64,000 nucleotides of DNA from Streptomyces sp. M92. GTDB lineage: Bacteria > Actinomycetota > Actinomycetes > Streptomycetales > Streptomycetaceae. Shown one piece after another: positions 36,194-44,258 of this stretch (position 1 is its first letter; every line of letters begins with the position of its first letter). Below the pieces are notes generated by a model. That model saw nothing but the letters and a program-made list of their open reading frames with translations. It did not search any database and was not told the origin of the DNA. Made by a program: the position numbers and the translations under genes. The stretch covers positions 5,952,001 to 6,016,000 of the forward strand of contig NZ_CP101137.1 of assembly GCF_028473745.1 (NCBI RefSeq). The letters are read 5' to 3'.

Positions 36194-36718
36194 TCAGACG
36201 GCTCGGCAGAGCCCCGCGGGAGCGGCCGGGACCGAGGCGCGGTGAACGGGACGGGTGACGGGACCGGCACCGGCACCGGCACCGGCGGACTGCGACCGGG
36301 TTCGCGCGAAGACGACCAGGCGCAGCACCGCGAACCGCGCGACACCGGCGAGCGCGGAGGCGGACAGGTACACGGCCTGGTCGAGCACCGCGCCGGGCGT
36401 CGCCACGAGCTGGTACAGGGCAAGCATCGCCATGCTGGTCACCGCGTAGGCGGCCGCGGCGGAACCGGCCGACTGCTTGTGCTGGCGCCAGGTCGCGCGC
36501 CGGCCCGCGCCGAAGGTGAAGCGAGCGTGCAGTTCCGTGGCGAGCAGCGTGGAGACCACGGTGATCACGGCGTTGGCCAGGACCCAGGGGACCCACGACG
36601 CGAGAGCCGCCACGGCGAAACTCGATGCGAGCCCCACTCCACCACCACAGAGCACGAAACGAGCGAAGGCGGTGAAGGCGCCCGGTGCGACCTGCTTACG
36701 ATTCTGCGCTGCGTCCAT
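36194..36718 (-). CDS. GtrA-family membrane protein
   Basis: A 174-residue protein with four membrane helices in the GtrA pattern: ARFVLCGGGVGLASSFAVAALASW, VLANAVITVVSTLLATELHARFTF, AAYAVTSMAMLALYQLV, and AVYLSASALAGVARFAVLRLVVF. GtrA proteins help translocate lipid-linked sugars or support wall polysaccharide synthesis. ATG 36718 follows GGTGGATC. The C-terminal 30 residues are Ala/Gly-rich. It is read from a good promoter in the AT-rich gap upstream. Confidence 0.8.
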   Translation of the reverse strand: MDAAQNRKQVAPGAFTAFARFVLCGGGVGLASSFAVAALASWVPWVLANAVITVVSTLLATELHARFTFGAGRRATWRQHKQSAGSAAAAYAVTSMAMLALYQLVATPGAVLDQAVYLSASALAGVARFAVLRLVVFARTRSQSAGAGAGAGPVTRPVHRASVPAAPAGLCRAV

Positions 36719-36752
36719 GATCCACCCCCCTCGACGCTTTCCGACGGGGGAA

Positions 36753-36781
36753 ACGCTACGTTGCATTCACGAAGCGGACAA
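36753..36781 (-). promoter_or_regulatory. Predicted promoter of the GtrA gene
   Basis: On the minus strand TTGTCC (36776-36781), a 17-base spacer and TAGCGT (36753-36758) form a good housekeeping-type promoter about 35 bases before the GtrA ATG. Confidence 0.55.
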
Positions 36782-36898
36782 CCTATTTATTGCAGAGATC
36801 GATCATCTATGCAGGTGGTCGCCTTGGAATCATTGCAATGCGTATCGGTTAACGCAACCGTGCCACACGGCTCGTTGCAATGCTTCCGAAGCGGCCCC
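36782..36898. other. Low-GC intergenic segment with TTGCAATGC repeats
   Basis: This stretch is much less GC-rich than its surroundings (for example ACCTATTTATTGCAGAGATC). CATTGCAATG at 36831-36840 is a perfect palindrome and TTGCAATGC recurs at 36864-36872; GTTGCATTC lies at 36760-36768. A related string GAAGCGG follows two of the copies. No gene is seen. It may hold regulatory sites for GtrA or be an insertion scar. Confidence 0.45.
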
Positions 36899-37462
36899 TC
36901 ACCGGGCGCGCAGCCCCCGATCGGCGAAGTCGATCAGCCATTCGAAGCTCTCGTCGACGTCGGCGCTCCACTGGAAGCCGTCCGCGGCCTGCAACGTGGC
37001 GAAACCGTGGCACAGGCTGCGGAGCATGCGCAGGGCGTGGTCCACGTCGGCCGGGTCGACCTCGTAGCCCCGCAGGACGGCCATGAACGCGTCGAGGAGT
37101 CGCCGTGCCGCGGCGGCCAGCGGGTCGTCGGGGCCGGACGGCTCCTGTCCGATCGTGGCCGCGTACCGGCCGGGGTGCTCCAGCACGAAGGCGCGGAACG
37201 CCCGGGCCGCCGCCGCCAGGGCGTCGCGGCCCGCGTACCCCTGGACCGCGCCGCCCACCGCGTCGGCGGCCTCGCCCATCGCCAGGACGGCGATGCGCCG
37301 GAGGAGATCCTCCTGCCCGCCCACGTGCTTGTACAGCGACGGGGCGCGCACACCGACCCGCTCCGCCAGCGAACCCATCGTCAGGTTGGCCAGACCGACC
37401 TCGTCGGCGAGGGCGGCACCGGCCGCGACCACCGCCGCCGGGTCCAGGCCTGCCCTAGGCAC
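36899..37462 (-). CDS. TetR-family regulator with WHG-type C-terminal domain
   Basis: A 187-residue TetR regulator. The DNA-binding part is VVAAGAALADEVGLANLTMGSLAERVGVRAPSLYKHVGGQEDLLRRIA, and the C-terminal half carries LRSLCHGFATLQAADGFQW, typical of the TetR_C WHG-domain group. The GTG start at 37462 lies inside the last codons of the upstream hydrolase gene (8-base overlap), so it is translationally coupled to it. Two operators sit in the operon promoter, consistent with autoregulation. Confidence 0.85.
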   Translation of the reverse strand: MPRAGLDPAAVVAAGAALADEVGLANLTMGSLAERVGVRAPSLYKHVGGQEDLLRRIAVLAMGEAADAVGGAVQGYAGRDALAAAARAFRAFVLEHPGRYAATIGQEPSGPDDPLAAAARRLLDAFMAVLRGYEVDPADVDHALRMLRSLCHGFATLQAADGFQWSADVDESFEWLIDFADRGLRAR

Positions 37463-38291
37463 GGGCGGCGTCCGCACGCAGGAAGCCGAGGACGAGCGAG
37501 ACGACCCGGTCGGGATACTGGTCGTGCGGGTAGTGCCCGGCACCCTCGATCATTTCCAGGCGGCCGAGGCCGGCCGGGAGCGCCTCGACGACCGCCATGC
37601 CCTCGGCGTGCGGGTCGGCCCAGTCGGGGTCGAGGGTTCCCATGACGACCAGGACCGGGCAGCGGACGTTGCCGAGCTGGGCTCCGGCGTCCGTCGGGGC
37701 GCTGCGCCCCATGGCCCGCATGGCCTTCATCCGGCCCGGCTCGCGCAGCAGGGAGTCGATGCGCCCGAGCCGCCGCGCCCAGTCGGCCGGCCTCACGCCC
37801 GGGTAGGCGAGGTCGAGGTACGAGCGCCACAGCGGCAGGCTGCCGAACAGACCCGCGCCGAGCAGCCGCAGCATCCCCTGCCGGAAACGCCTCACCTTCA
37901 GGTCGCCGAGGCCGACCGACTGCTTACGGGTGAACGGCGCCAGCTCGACGACCGCGGTGACCAGCGAGGGCTCCCGCGCCGCGGCGACGGTGGCGGCACC
38001 GCCGGAGACCGAGTGGCCGACGAGTACGGCCGGGCCGCCGAGGTGGCGGATCACGGCGAGCAGGTCGCCGGCGATGTCGGTGCGGCTCCAGGCCGGCCAG
38101 TCGACGCTGGACTCGCCGCAGCCGCGCAGGTCCACCGAGGCCACCCGGTACCCGGCCGCGACCAGCCGCGGGACGACGGCTCGGTAGGCGGCGCGGCTGT
38201 CACCCATGCCGTGAGCCAGAACGATCAGAGGGCCGGAGCCCGCCACCTCGTACGCGATCGTCCCGCCGTCGACGGGGAGGTACTCGGTCAT
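37455..38291 (-). CDS. Alpha/beta-fold hydrolase
   Basis: A 278-residue alpha/beta hydrolase. It has the oxyanion-hole loop LAHGMGDS, nucleophile elbow VGHSVSGG, an acid candidate in VMGTLDPDWADP and catalytic His in IEGAGHYPHDQYP. Substrate may be an ester, epoxide or lactone; fold alone does not tell. It is the first gene of a two-gene operon with a TetR regulator and is preceded by a strong promoter overlapped by operators, so it is likely inducible by its own substrate or a related compound. Confidence 0.85.
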   Translation of the reverse strand: MTEYLPVDGGTIAYEVAGSGPLIVLAHGMGDSRAAYRAVVPRLVAAGYRVASVDLRGCGESSVDWPAWSRTDIAGDLLAVIRHLGGPAVLVGHSVSGGAATVAAAREPSLVTAVVELAPFTRKQSVGLGDLKVRRFRQGMLRLLGAGLFGSLPLWRSYLDLAYPGVRPADWARRLGRIDSLLREPGRMKAMRAMGRSAPTDAGAQLGNVRCPVLVVMGTLDPDWADPHAEGMAVVEALPAGLGRLEMIEGAGHYPHDQYPDRVVSLVLGFLRADAARA

Positions 38292-38311
38292 GGACGCCTC
38301 CGGAGAGCGTT

Positions 38312-38359
38312 GGCTAATGACATTAGCCAGAAGCTATTGCCATTAGCCTGACCTGTCAA
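38312..38359 (-). promoter_or_regulatory. Promoter and two TetR-type operators of the hydrolase-tetR operon
   Basis: On the minus strand TTGACA (38354-38359), a 17-base spacer and TAGCTT (38331-38336) form a near-consensus promoter. GGCTAATGACATTAGCC (38312-38328) is a perfect palindrome with 8-base arms and one central base. A second copy matching 14 of 17 bases lies at 38332-38348, across the spacer and -10. The copies are offset by exactly 20 bases, two helical turns. Confidence 0.8.
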
Positions 38360-38391
38360 CGCCCTCCTCGCCGCCGTACGGCTACCGCCCA

Positions 38392-38781
38392 CTACCCCTG
38401 CGTGGCGATCTGGATCAGGTTGCCGCAGCCGTCCTCGAAGACGGCCGCGGTGACCGGGCCCATTTCCACCGGCTCCTGGGTGAAGCGGACACCGTGACCG
38501 CGCAGCCGCTCGTACTCGGCCTTGACGTCGTCCACGGCGAACTGGGCGAGCGGGATGCCGTCCGCGACGAGGGCGTCGCGATAGGTGCGCGCGGCCGGGT
38601 GGCCGAGGGGCTCCAGGAGGAGCTCCGGGCCCTCGGGGTCCTCGGGCGAGACGACGGTCAGCCACCGGTCCGTCTCCCCCACCGGGACGTCGTGCTTCTT
38701 CACGAAGCCGAGGACCTCGGTGTAGAAGCGCAGTGCCGCCGCCTGGTCGTCTACGAAGACGCTGGTCAGATGGATCTTCAC
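38392..38781 (-). CDS. VOC-family protein coupled to ArsR regulator
   Basis: A 129-residue VOC protein. KIHLTSVFVDDQAAALRFYTEVLGFVKKHDVPVGE begins the fold and GPVTAAVFEDGCGNLIQIATQ ends it. The GTG start overlaps the TGA of the ArsR gene (GTGA), so it is translated with it. ArsR-VOC pairs are common in actinobacteria and the VOC protein may act on, or bind, the ligand sensed by the regulator. Substrate unknown. Confidence 0.83.
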   Translation of the reverse strand: MKIHLTSVFVDDQAAALRFYTEVLGFVKKHDVPVGETDRWLTVVSPEDPEGPELLLEPLGHPAARTYRDALVADGIPLAQFAVDDVKAEYERLRGHGVRFTQEPVEMGPVTAAVFEDGCGNLIQIATQG

Positions 38782-39086
38782 GGGGTGCTCTCTTCCGCTT
38801 CGGGTGGGTCGGGGTCGGATGCGGGCCAGCGCTCGGCTATCTGCCGGAGCGGGGCCACGTTCAGGTCGTGGAACTTGTAGCGCCCCTCCCGCCTGGTCTC
38901 GACGAGCCCGGCACCTTCCAGCACGGCGAGGTGCTGGGAGACCGCCTGGCGGGAGATGCCGAGGTGATGCCTCATGCTCAGCCGCGAGCAGATCTCGAAC
39001 AGGGTCTGCCCGGACTTCTCCGTGAGCTCGTCCAGGATGATGCGGCGCGTGGGGTCGGCCAGCGCTTTGAAGAGGTCGTCGGCCAC
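38778..39086 (-). CDS. ArsR-family winged-helix regulator
   Basis: A 102-residue winged-helix protein. VADDLFKALADPTRRIILDELTEKSGQTLFEICSRLSMRHHLGISRQAVSQHLAVLEGAGLVETRREGRYKFHDLN is a full ArsR HTH. There is no ArsR-type metal-binding CxC in the recognition helix, so it probably senses an organic ligand rather than metal. GTG 39086 is chosen over upstream codons because a 26-base operator occupies 39095-39120 and GGAG lies just before. First gene of the operon with the VOC protein. Confidence 0.86.
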   Translation of the reverse strand: MADDLFKALADPTRRIILDELTEKSGQTLFEICSRLSMRHHLGISRQAVSQHLAVLEGAGLVETRREGRYKFHDLNVAPLRQIAERWPASDPDPPEAEESTP

Positions 39087-39094
39087 CGCTCCAG

Positions 39095-39120
39095 GATAGG
39101 CAAGCTCCCACTTGCCTATC
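39095..39120. promoter_or_regulatory. ArsR-type operator with 10-base arms
   Basis: GATAGGCAAG (39095-39104) and CTTGCCTATC (39111-39120) are perfect inverted repeats separated by 6 bases, located 9 bases before the ArsR start codon. Size and position fit an autoregulatory ArsR-family site. Confidence 0.8.
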
Positions 39121-39157
39121 AACTCGGGGCGGCCTCCGAACAGCGGACGTCACACCC

Positions 39158-39198
39158 TTGACACGTTCACGTCGACCGCTTGTATGGTCTAGTCCAAC
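39158..39198 (+). promoter_or_regulatory. LPMO-gene promoter with DasR-like (dre) site
   Basis: TATGGTCTAGTCCAAC at 39183-39198 closely matches the 16-base dre element bound by the N-acetylglucosamine regulator DasR and the direct-repeat boxes of Streptomyces chitinase promoters (TGGTCTAGACC core). TTGACA lies at 39158-39163; TATGGT at 39183-39188 would be the -10, with a long 19-base spacer. The leader to the start codon is then about 180 bases and contains a CTCCGC/GCGGAG hairpin at 39210-39223. Confidence 0.7.
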
Positions 39199-39379
39199 AG
39201 AACTCGTCGCTCCGCTTGCGGAGTTGGGTCCCCCGCGGGCTCACCACCGCACAGCGTGGCGGCGGGTGTGCGTCACCTTCGCGTCTCTCGACCCCACTCA
39301 GAGAGGCCGCCTCCGACGTGCGGTCACCCCACACTCCTGACCGTGCGCCCCGGGACGGCCCGAGGTGAAGGAGCTTCAC

Positions 39380-39898
39380 ATGCACGCCAGCAGGAAGACC
39401 GCCGCCCTGATCGGCGCGGCCCTCGCCCCTGTCATCGCCGTCAGTCTCCCCGCCTCGTCGGCGAGCGCGCACGGCTACATCTCCGACCCGCCCAGCCGCC
39501 AGGCCCAGTGCGCGGCCGGCACGGTGTCCTGCGGGGACATCAAGTACGAGCCCCAGAGCGTCGAGGGCCCCAAGGGCCTGACCAGTTGCAGCGGCGGCAA
39601 CAGCCGCTTCGCCGAACTGGACGACGACAGCAGGGGCTGGACCGTCACCCCGGTGCCGAGAAACACGACGTTCTCGTGGCGGCTCACCGCACAGCACGCC
39701 ACGAGCACCTGGGAGTACTTCGTGGGCGGGCAGCGGATCGCCGTGTTCGACGACGGCGGCGCCAAGCCCGACGCCGTCGTGAACCACCAGGTCGACTTCG
39801 GTGGCCTGTCCGGTCACCAGAAGGTGCTCGCGGTGTGGAACGTGGCCGACACCGACAACGCCTTCTACGCCTGCATCGACGTCAACGTCGGCGGCTGA
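39380..39898 (+). CDS. Secreted AA10 lytic polysaccharide monooxygenase
   Basis: A 172-residue secreted chitin/cellulose-active LPMO. The signal peptide ends LPASSASA and the mature protein starts HGYISDPPSRQAQC, giving the N-terminal His of the copper histidine brace. The second His is likely that in LTAQHATSTWEYF, and the axial aromatic lies in NAFYACIDVNV. There is no binding-module extension. ATG 39380 has AAGGAG 6 bases upstream; the GTG at 39365 overlaps that site. It oxidatively cuts crystalline polysaccharide to help glycosidases. The DasR-like site upstream points to chitin. Confidence 0.9.
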   Translation: MHASRKTAALIGAALAPVIAVSLPASSASAHGYISDPPSRQAQCAAGTVSCGDIKYEPQSVEGPKGLTSCSGGNSRFAELDDDSRGWTVTPVPRNTTFSWRLTAQHATSTWEYFVGGQRIAVFDDGGAKPDAVVNHQVDFGGLSGHQKVLAVWNVADTDNAFYACIDVNVGG

Positions 39899-39925
39899 GC
39901 GCGGCCGCGTTCGCCCGGTGCCGAA

Positions 39926-39964
39926 GGGGGGAAGCCACCCGCCGCGAGCGGGCGCCTTCCCCCC
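39926..39964 (+). terminator. Hairpin after the LPMO gene
   Basis: GGGGGGAAG (39926-39934) pairs with CTTCCCCCC (39956-39964), and an inner CCCGC/GCGGG stem strengthens it. It is about 30 bases after the stop codon and no U tract follows. Confidence 0.65.
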
Positions 39965-40037
39965 TCGCCGGGGACGCACACGCGCGTAATAGGCTGCGAA
40001 TCGTCGGCCGTCCGAGCGCCGAGGCGAGGAGTTGGCT

Positions 40038-41237
40038 ATGGGCGCACAGGACGCGCGGGAGACGGCGGAGCGGCTGCGGACCATCGGCGACGAACTGTCG
40101 GACCGCTTCTACGAGCGGGCCGACGTCGTGCGGACGCTGGTGGTGACGCTGCTCGCCGGTCAGCACTCACTGGTGCTCGGACCCCCCGGTACGGCCAAGT
40201 CGGAACTGGCCCGGGAACTGACGGGCCGGATCGACGGAGCCTCCTACTGGGAGATCCTGCTGTCGAAGTTCACCGCGCCGACGAGGATGTTCGGCCCCAT
40301 CGACGTCGCCGCGCTGGCCCGGGGCGAGTACCGCCAGGTCTACGACGGCCGCGCCACGACCGCGCACATCGCGTTCATCGACGAGATCTTCAAGTGCTCC
40401 ACGGCGGCGCTCAACGAGACGCTCGGCTTCCTCAACGAGCGGATCTACCACCCCGAGAACGGCGGCGAACCGATCCGCTGTCCCCTGATCGGAGCGATCA
40501 CGGCCAGCAACGAGCTGCCCACCGGAGAGGACTCGGCCGCCATCTACGACCGGCTGCTCGTGCGCCTCGAGGTCGGCTACCTGACGGACCCCTCCAACTT
40601 CGCCGCGCTGGTCCGCTCCGCCGTCGGCGGGACCGAGGCACCGCCGCGGACCACCATCGAGCTGGCCTCGCTGCAGTACGCCGTGGCCGAGGCCGTCCCG
40701 GCCGTCGAGGTCCCCGACGCCGTCGTCGACGCCGTGTGCACGCTGCGGGCCGCGCTGCGCCGCAAGGAACTCGTCGCCTCGGACCGCCGCTGGCGGCAGG
40801 CCGTCCGCCTGCTCCAGGCCTCCGCCTACCTCGACGGCCGCCCCGCGGTCACCGACACCGACCTGTCGGTGCTGACACATGTGCTGTGGGACTCCCCCGC
40901 CCAGCGTCCGCTCGTCGAGCGGGAGGTGCTGCACCTGGTCAACCCCGACGCCAAGGAGGCCCTCGACCTGGCGGACACCGTCGAGGAACTGGAGGCCCAG
41001 CTCGACGCCATGGCCGGCCAGTCCCGCGAGGCGCTGAGCGAGTGGGTCATCAAGAAGGCCCATCACCAGCTCGCCACGACGGGGAAGCGGCTGGAGAAGC
41101 TGCGCGCGGAGGCGGCGAGCGCGGGACGCAGCACCGCAGCCATCGACCGGGTCGCCCGTCGCCAACGCGCGGTACGCGCCCGCGTCCTGACCGAGGCCCT
41201 CGGTGTGGACGCGAGCACGGTGCAGGCCCAGCTCTGA
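40038..41237 (+). CDS. MoxR-family AAA+ ATPase (RavA-like)
   Basis: A 399-residue AAA+ ATPase. Walker A is LVLGPPGTAKSELA, Walker B HIAFIDEIFKCS, and sensor 1 lies in AITASNELPTGED; the order and the C-terminal helical region (about 300-399) match the RavA branch of MoxR proteins. ATG 40038 follows GAGGAGTTGGCT. The next gene encodes a von Willebrand A protein, the usual partner, so the pair probably acts as a chaperone inserting metals or remodelling protein complexes. No specific target enzyme gene is adjacent. Confidence 0.86.
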   Translation: MGAQDARETAERLRTIGDELSDRFYERADVVRTLVVTLLAGQHSLVLGPPGTAKSELARELTGRIDGASYWEILLSKFTAPTRMFGPIDVAALARGEYRQVYDGRATTAHIAFIDEIFKCSTAALNETLGFLNERIYHPENGGEPIRCPLIGAITASNELPTGEDSAAIYDRLLVRLEVGYLTDPSNFAALVRSAVGGTEAPPRTTIELASLQYAVAEAVPAVEVPDAVVDAVCTLRAALRRKELVASDRRWRQAVRLLQASAYLDGRPAVTDTDLSVLTHVLWDSPAQRPLVEREVLHLVNPDAKEALDLADTVEELEAQLDAMAGQSREALSEWVIKKAHHQLATTGKRLEKLRAEAASAGRSTAAIDRVARRQRAVRARVLTEALGVDASTVQAQL

Positions 41238-41257
41238 GTACCGGGGCGGCCGGAAAC

Positions 41258-42871
41258 ATGGACGGGACATCGGACGCGGCACCGGACGCGCGCGGCGAGC
41301 CGGCGAGCCGGGCCGGGAAGTGGCTGAGCCTTTCGAGTGCCACGGCCGAGCGGCACACCGCCGCCGTGGTCGCGGACCGGTTCGACCTCATGACCTGGCA
41401 GGACATGCACGGGCAGTCGGACGGACTGCGCGAGCTGGCCCGGGAACTGGACGACCGCCACGCCCACGCCGCCGACCTGCTGGCCGACACGTTCCAGGCC
41501 GCCTACAAGGCACGGCCGCGGTTGCGGCGGCCGGCGGAGATGGACCCCGCCCGGCTGGTCAACCACCAGATCATCACGTCCCTGACGGACTCCCCGGAGT
41601 TCGCCGCGCTGCACCGGGAGACGGCCGGTGACGCGTACGCCGCCGCCATGGCCGTACTCGCCCAGGCCGGAGCGCTGCGCCGGATGCTGGAGCACTCCTG
41701 GCGTGCCCAGGAACAGGCCGAGCGGGCGAAGCGAAGCCTGCTGGACGCCGAGGAGGCGGCCGCCGCCGTGGCCGACGCCCTCCGGCAGGACGGCCACGAG
41801 ACCCGCGAGGACGGCACCGACGCCGTGGGACGGACCGCGGAGGCGGCCGAGAGCGCCGAGGACGCCGCGCGCGAGGCCGCCGCCGGTGCCGCACAGGCGC
41901 TCGGGGCGGCCGTCCCCGGGATCCGGGCCGCCGCACGCGGCGCCGTGGCCCGGGCCGCCGAGGCCACGCGGAACGAGACGGCGCTGATGCGGGCGTGGGG
42001 TGTCGGCCCCGGAGAACTGGAGCGGATGCCCTTCGAGCAGCGGGCCCGGCTCGCCGAGCGGCTGCGGACCGGCCGGCTGGCCCGGTGGGCCGAGCTCATC
42101 GGGCGTTTCCGGCAGATGGCCGGCGGTGAGCGAGCCCGCAGGGTGGAGAACGCCACCGGGGAACTGATCGGCGTCACGCTCGGCGACGACCTCTCCCGCG
42201 TCCTCCCCTCCGAGCTGGCGGCCCTCGGACTGCCCGAACTGCGGGCGGTGTTCGCCGCCCGCTACGCCGCCGGTGAGCTGATGCTCTACGACAGCCAGGG
42301 CGAGCAGGCCACCGGCCGGGGCGCGATCATCGCCTGCGTGGACACCTCGCACTCCATGTACGAGGCGGGGCCCGGCGGCATCACCCGGGAGGCGTGGGCC
42401 AAGGCGTGCGCCCTCGCCCTGCTGGACCAGGCCCGCGACGCCGGGCGCGACTTCGTGGGCATCCTGTTCGCCGCCGCCGACAAGCTCCAGGTCTTCCGCT
42501 TCCCGGCCGGCCGGCCCGCGCCCGTCACCGAGGTGCTCGACTTCGCGGAGTCCTTCCTCGGCGGCGGCACCAGCTACCAGCGGCCGCTCACGGCGGCCGC
42601 CGGACTGCTGGAGGCGGAGTTCGACGACACGGCCCGCGCCCGCGGCGACATCGTGATGCTGACCGACGACGACTGCGGCGTCACCGAGGAGTGGATGCGC
42701 GACTGGAACGCCGCCAAGCAGCGGCTCGGTTTCCGGGTTTTCGGCATCGCCGTCGGCACCCCGCGCGTCGCCGAGGCCGACTCGGTCCTCGACACCCTGT
42801 GCGACAACCTGCGCGCCGTCGAGGACCTCACCGACGTCCACGCCGCCGCGGACCTCTTCCGCGTCATCTGA
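41258..42871 (+). CDS. VWA-domain protein, partner of MoxR ATPase (ViaA-like)
   Basis: A 537-residue protein. An N-terminal helical region (1-340) includes an Ala-rich coiled-coil stretch (about 160-230), followed by a C-terminal von Willebrand A domain with the MIDAS motif CVDTSHSMYEAG (D-x-S-x-S), a Thr in GGGTSYQRPL and the Asp in VMLTDDDCG. The start is 20 bases after the MoxR stop. Together they resemble the E. coli RavA-ViaA pair. Confidence 0.84.
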   Translation: MDGTSDAAPDARGEPASRAGKWLSLSSATAERHTAAVVADRFDLMTWQDMHGQSDGLRELARELDDRHAHAADLLADTFQAAYKARPRLRRPAEMDPARLVNHQIITSLTDSPEFAALHRETAGDAYAAAMAVLAQAGALRRMLEHSWRAQEQAERAKRSLLDAEEAAAAVADALRQDGHETREDGTDAVGRTAEAAESAEDAAREAAAGAAQALGAAVPGIRAAARGAVARAAEATRNETALMRAWGVGPGELERMPFEQRARLAERLRTGRLARWAELIGRFRQMAGGERARRVENATGELIGVTLGDDLSRVLPSELAALGLPELRAVFAARYAAGELMLYDSQGEQATGRGAIIACVDTSHSMYEAGPGGITREAWAKACALALLDQARDAGRDFVGILFAAADKLQVFRFPAGRPAPVTEVLDFAESFLGGGTSYQRPLTAAAGLLEAEFDDTARARGDIVMLTDDDCGVTEEWMRDWNAAKQRLGFRVFGIAVGTPRVAEADSVLDTLCDNLRAVEDLTDVHAAADLFRVI

Positions 42872-42941
42872 CCGGTCACGGCGGAGGTTTCCCGCGCCGT
42901 GCCGGGGTACCCCGCCGAACCTGGGAGGAGAGAGGAGAGCC

Positions 42942-44246
42942 GTGTCTGACGACAAGGTCAAGAACGTCTTCGTGGTCGGTCTCGACGAGGCCAACCTTCC
43001 GGTGCTCGAGTCCGTGCCGGGTGCCGAATCGCTGCGCTTCCACGGACTGCTGACGGTCGAGGAGCTGCAGGACGGCGAGGTGCGCCTGCCGGCGGTGCTG
43101 GAGAAGGCACAGACGGTGCTGGACGAGTTCGACGGGAGCATCGACGCGATCGTCGGCTACTGGGACTTCCCGGTCAGCACCCTCGTCCCGATCCTCGGCG
43201 AGAGGTACGGCACCCGGACCACGAGTCTCGAGTCGGTGGTCAAGTGCGAGCACAAGTACTGGAGCCGGCTCGAACAGCGGGAGGTGACGGACCGGCATCC
43301 GCGCTTCGGCCGCGTCGACCTGGCGGCGGACCCGCCGCGTCCGCCGGACGGCGTGCGGTTCCCGATGTGGCTCAAGCCCGCGTTGTCCTATTCGTCCGAA
43401 CTCGCTTTCGGCGTCGGGGACGAGGAGGAGTTCCGCAAGGCCGTCGCGGAGGTGCGCGAGGGCATCTCCCGTGTCGGCCGCCCCTTCGAGCACATCCTCG
43501 ACCGAGTGGACCTGCCGCCGGAGATGAACGGTGTCGGAGGCCGGGTGTGTCTCGCCGAGGAGGCGTTGTCGGGCGTGCAGGTCGCGGTGGAGGGCTATGT
43601 GCACGACGGCGAGGTGGTCGTCTACGGCACGCTCGACTCCATCGACTATCCGGACTCACCGTGCTTCCTGCGCCACCAGTACCCCTCCATGCTGCCCGCG
43701 GACGTCGTCGCCCGGCTGCGCGACGTCACCGAGCGGGTGATGCGCCGGATCGGCTTCGACAACGCGACGTTCAGCGTGGAGTACTTCTACGACCCGGGCA
43801 GCCAGGACATCAGCCTGCTGGAGATCAACCCGCGCCACTCCCAGTCCCACGCCGAGCTGTTCCAGTACGTGGACGGCGTGCCCAACCACCACGCCATGCT
43901 CGCCCTCGCCCTCGGCCGGGACCCGCGCATGCCGCACCGCGAGGGCCGGTACGCGATGGCGGCGAAGTGGTACTACCGCTGGTTCACGGACGGTGTGGTG
44001 CGCCACGTGCCCTCCGCCGAGGACGTCGCCCGCGTCGAACGCGAGATACCGGGCGTACGGATCGAGGTCCTGCCCGAGCCGGGCCGACGGCTCTCCGACC
44101 TCTCCCAGCAGGACAGTTACAGCTACGAACTCGCGCACATCTTCACCGGCGGCGACGACGAGGCGGACCTGCGCAGGAAGTACGACCAGTGCGTCGCTGC
44201 CCTGGGCCTCACCTTCGACGGGCCGCCGGAAGGAGCGCGGAGTTAA
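42942..44246 (+). CDS. ATP-grasp-domain ligase
   Basis: A 434-residue protein with an N-terminal pre-ATP-grasp domain (1-115, NVFVVGLDEANLPVLES) and an ATP-grasp domain. Candidate ATP/metal residues lie in FPMWLKPALSYSSE, VAVEGYVHDGEVVVYG and SLLEINPRHSQSHAEL. It probably joins a carboxylate to an amine or thiol, like biotin-carboxylase-type and amino-acid ligases of the family. The GTG follows GGGAGGAGAGAGGAGAGCC. Twelve bases downstream is a CocE/NonD hydrolase, an unusual pairing of bond-making and bond-breaking enzymes. Confidence 0.8.
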   Translation: MSDDKVKNVFVVGLDEANLPVLESVPGAESLRFHGLLTVEELQDGEVRLPAVLEKAQTVLDEFDGSIDAIVGYWDFPVSTLVPILGERYGTRTTSLESVVKCEHKYWSRLEQREVTDRHPRFGRVDLAADPPRPPDGVRFPMWLKPALSYSSELAFGVGDEEEFRKAVAEVREGISRVGRPFEHILDRVDLPPEMNGVGGRVCLAEEALSGVQVAVEGYVHDGEVVVYGTLDSIDYPDSPCFLRHQYPSMLPADVVARLRDVTERVMRRIGFDNATFSVEYFYDPGSQDISLLEINPRHSQSHAELFQYVDGVPNHHAMLALALGRDPRMPHREGRYAMAAKWYYRWFTDGVVRHVPSAEDVARVEREIPGVRIEVLPEPGRRLSDLSQQDSYSYELAHIFTGGDDEADLRRKYDQCVAALGLTFDGPPEGARS

Positions 44247-44258
44247 GGAGCGCCGACC

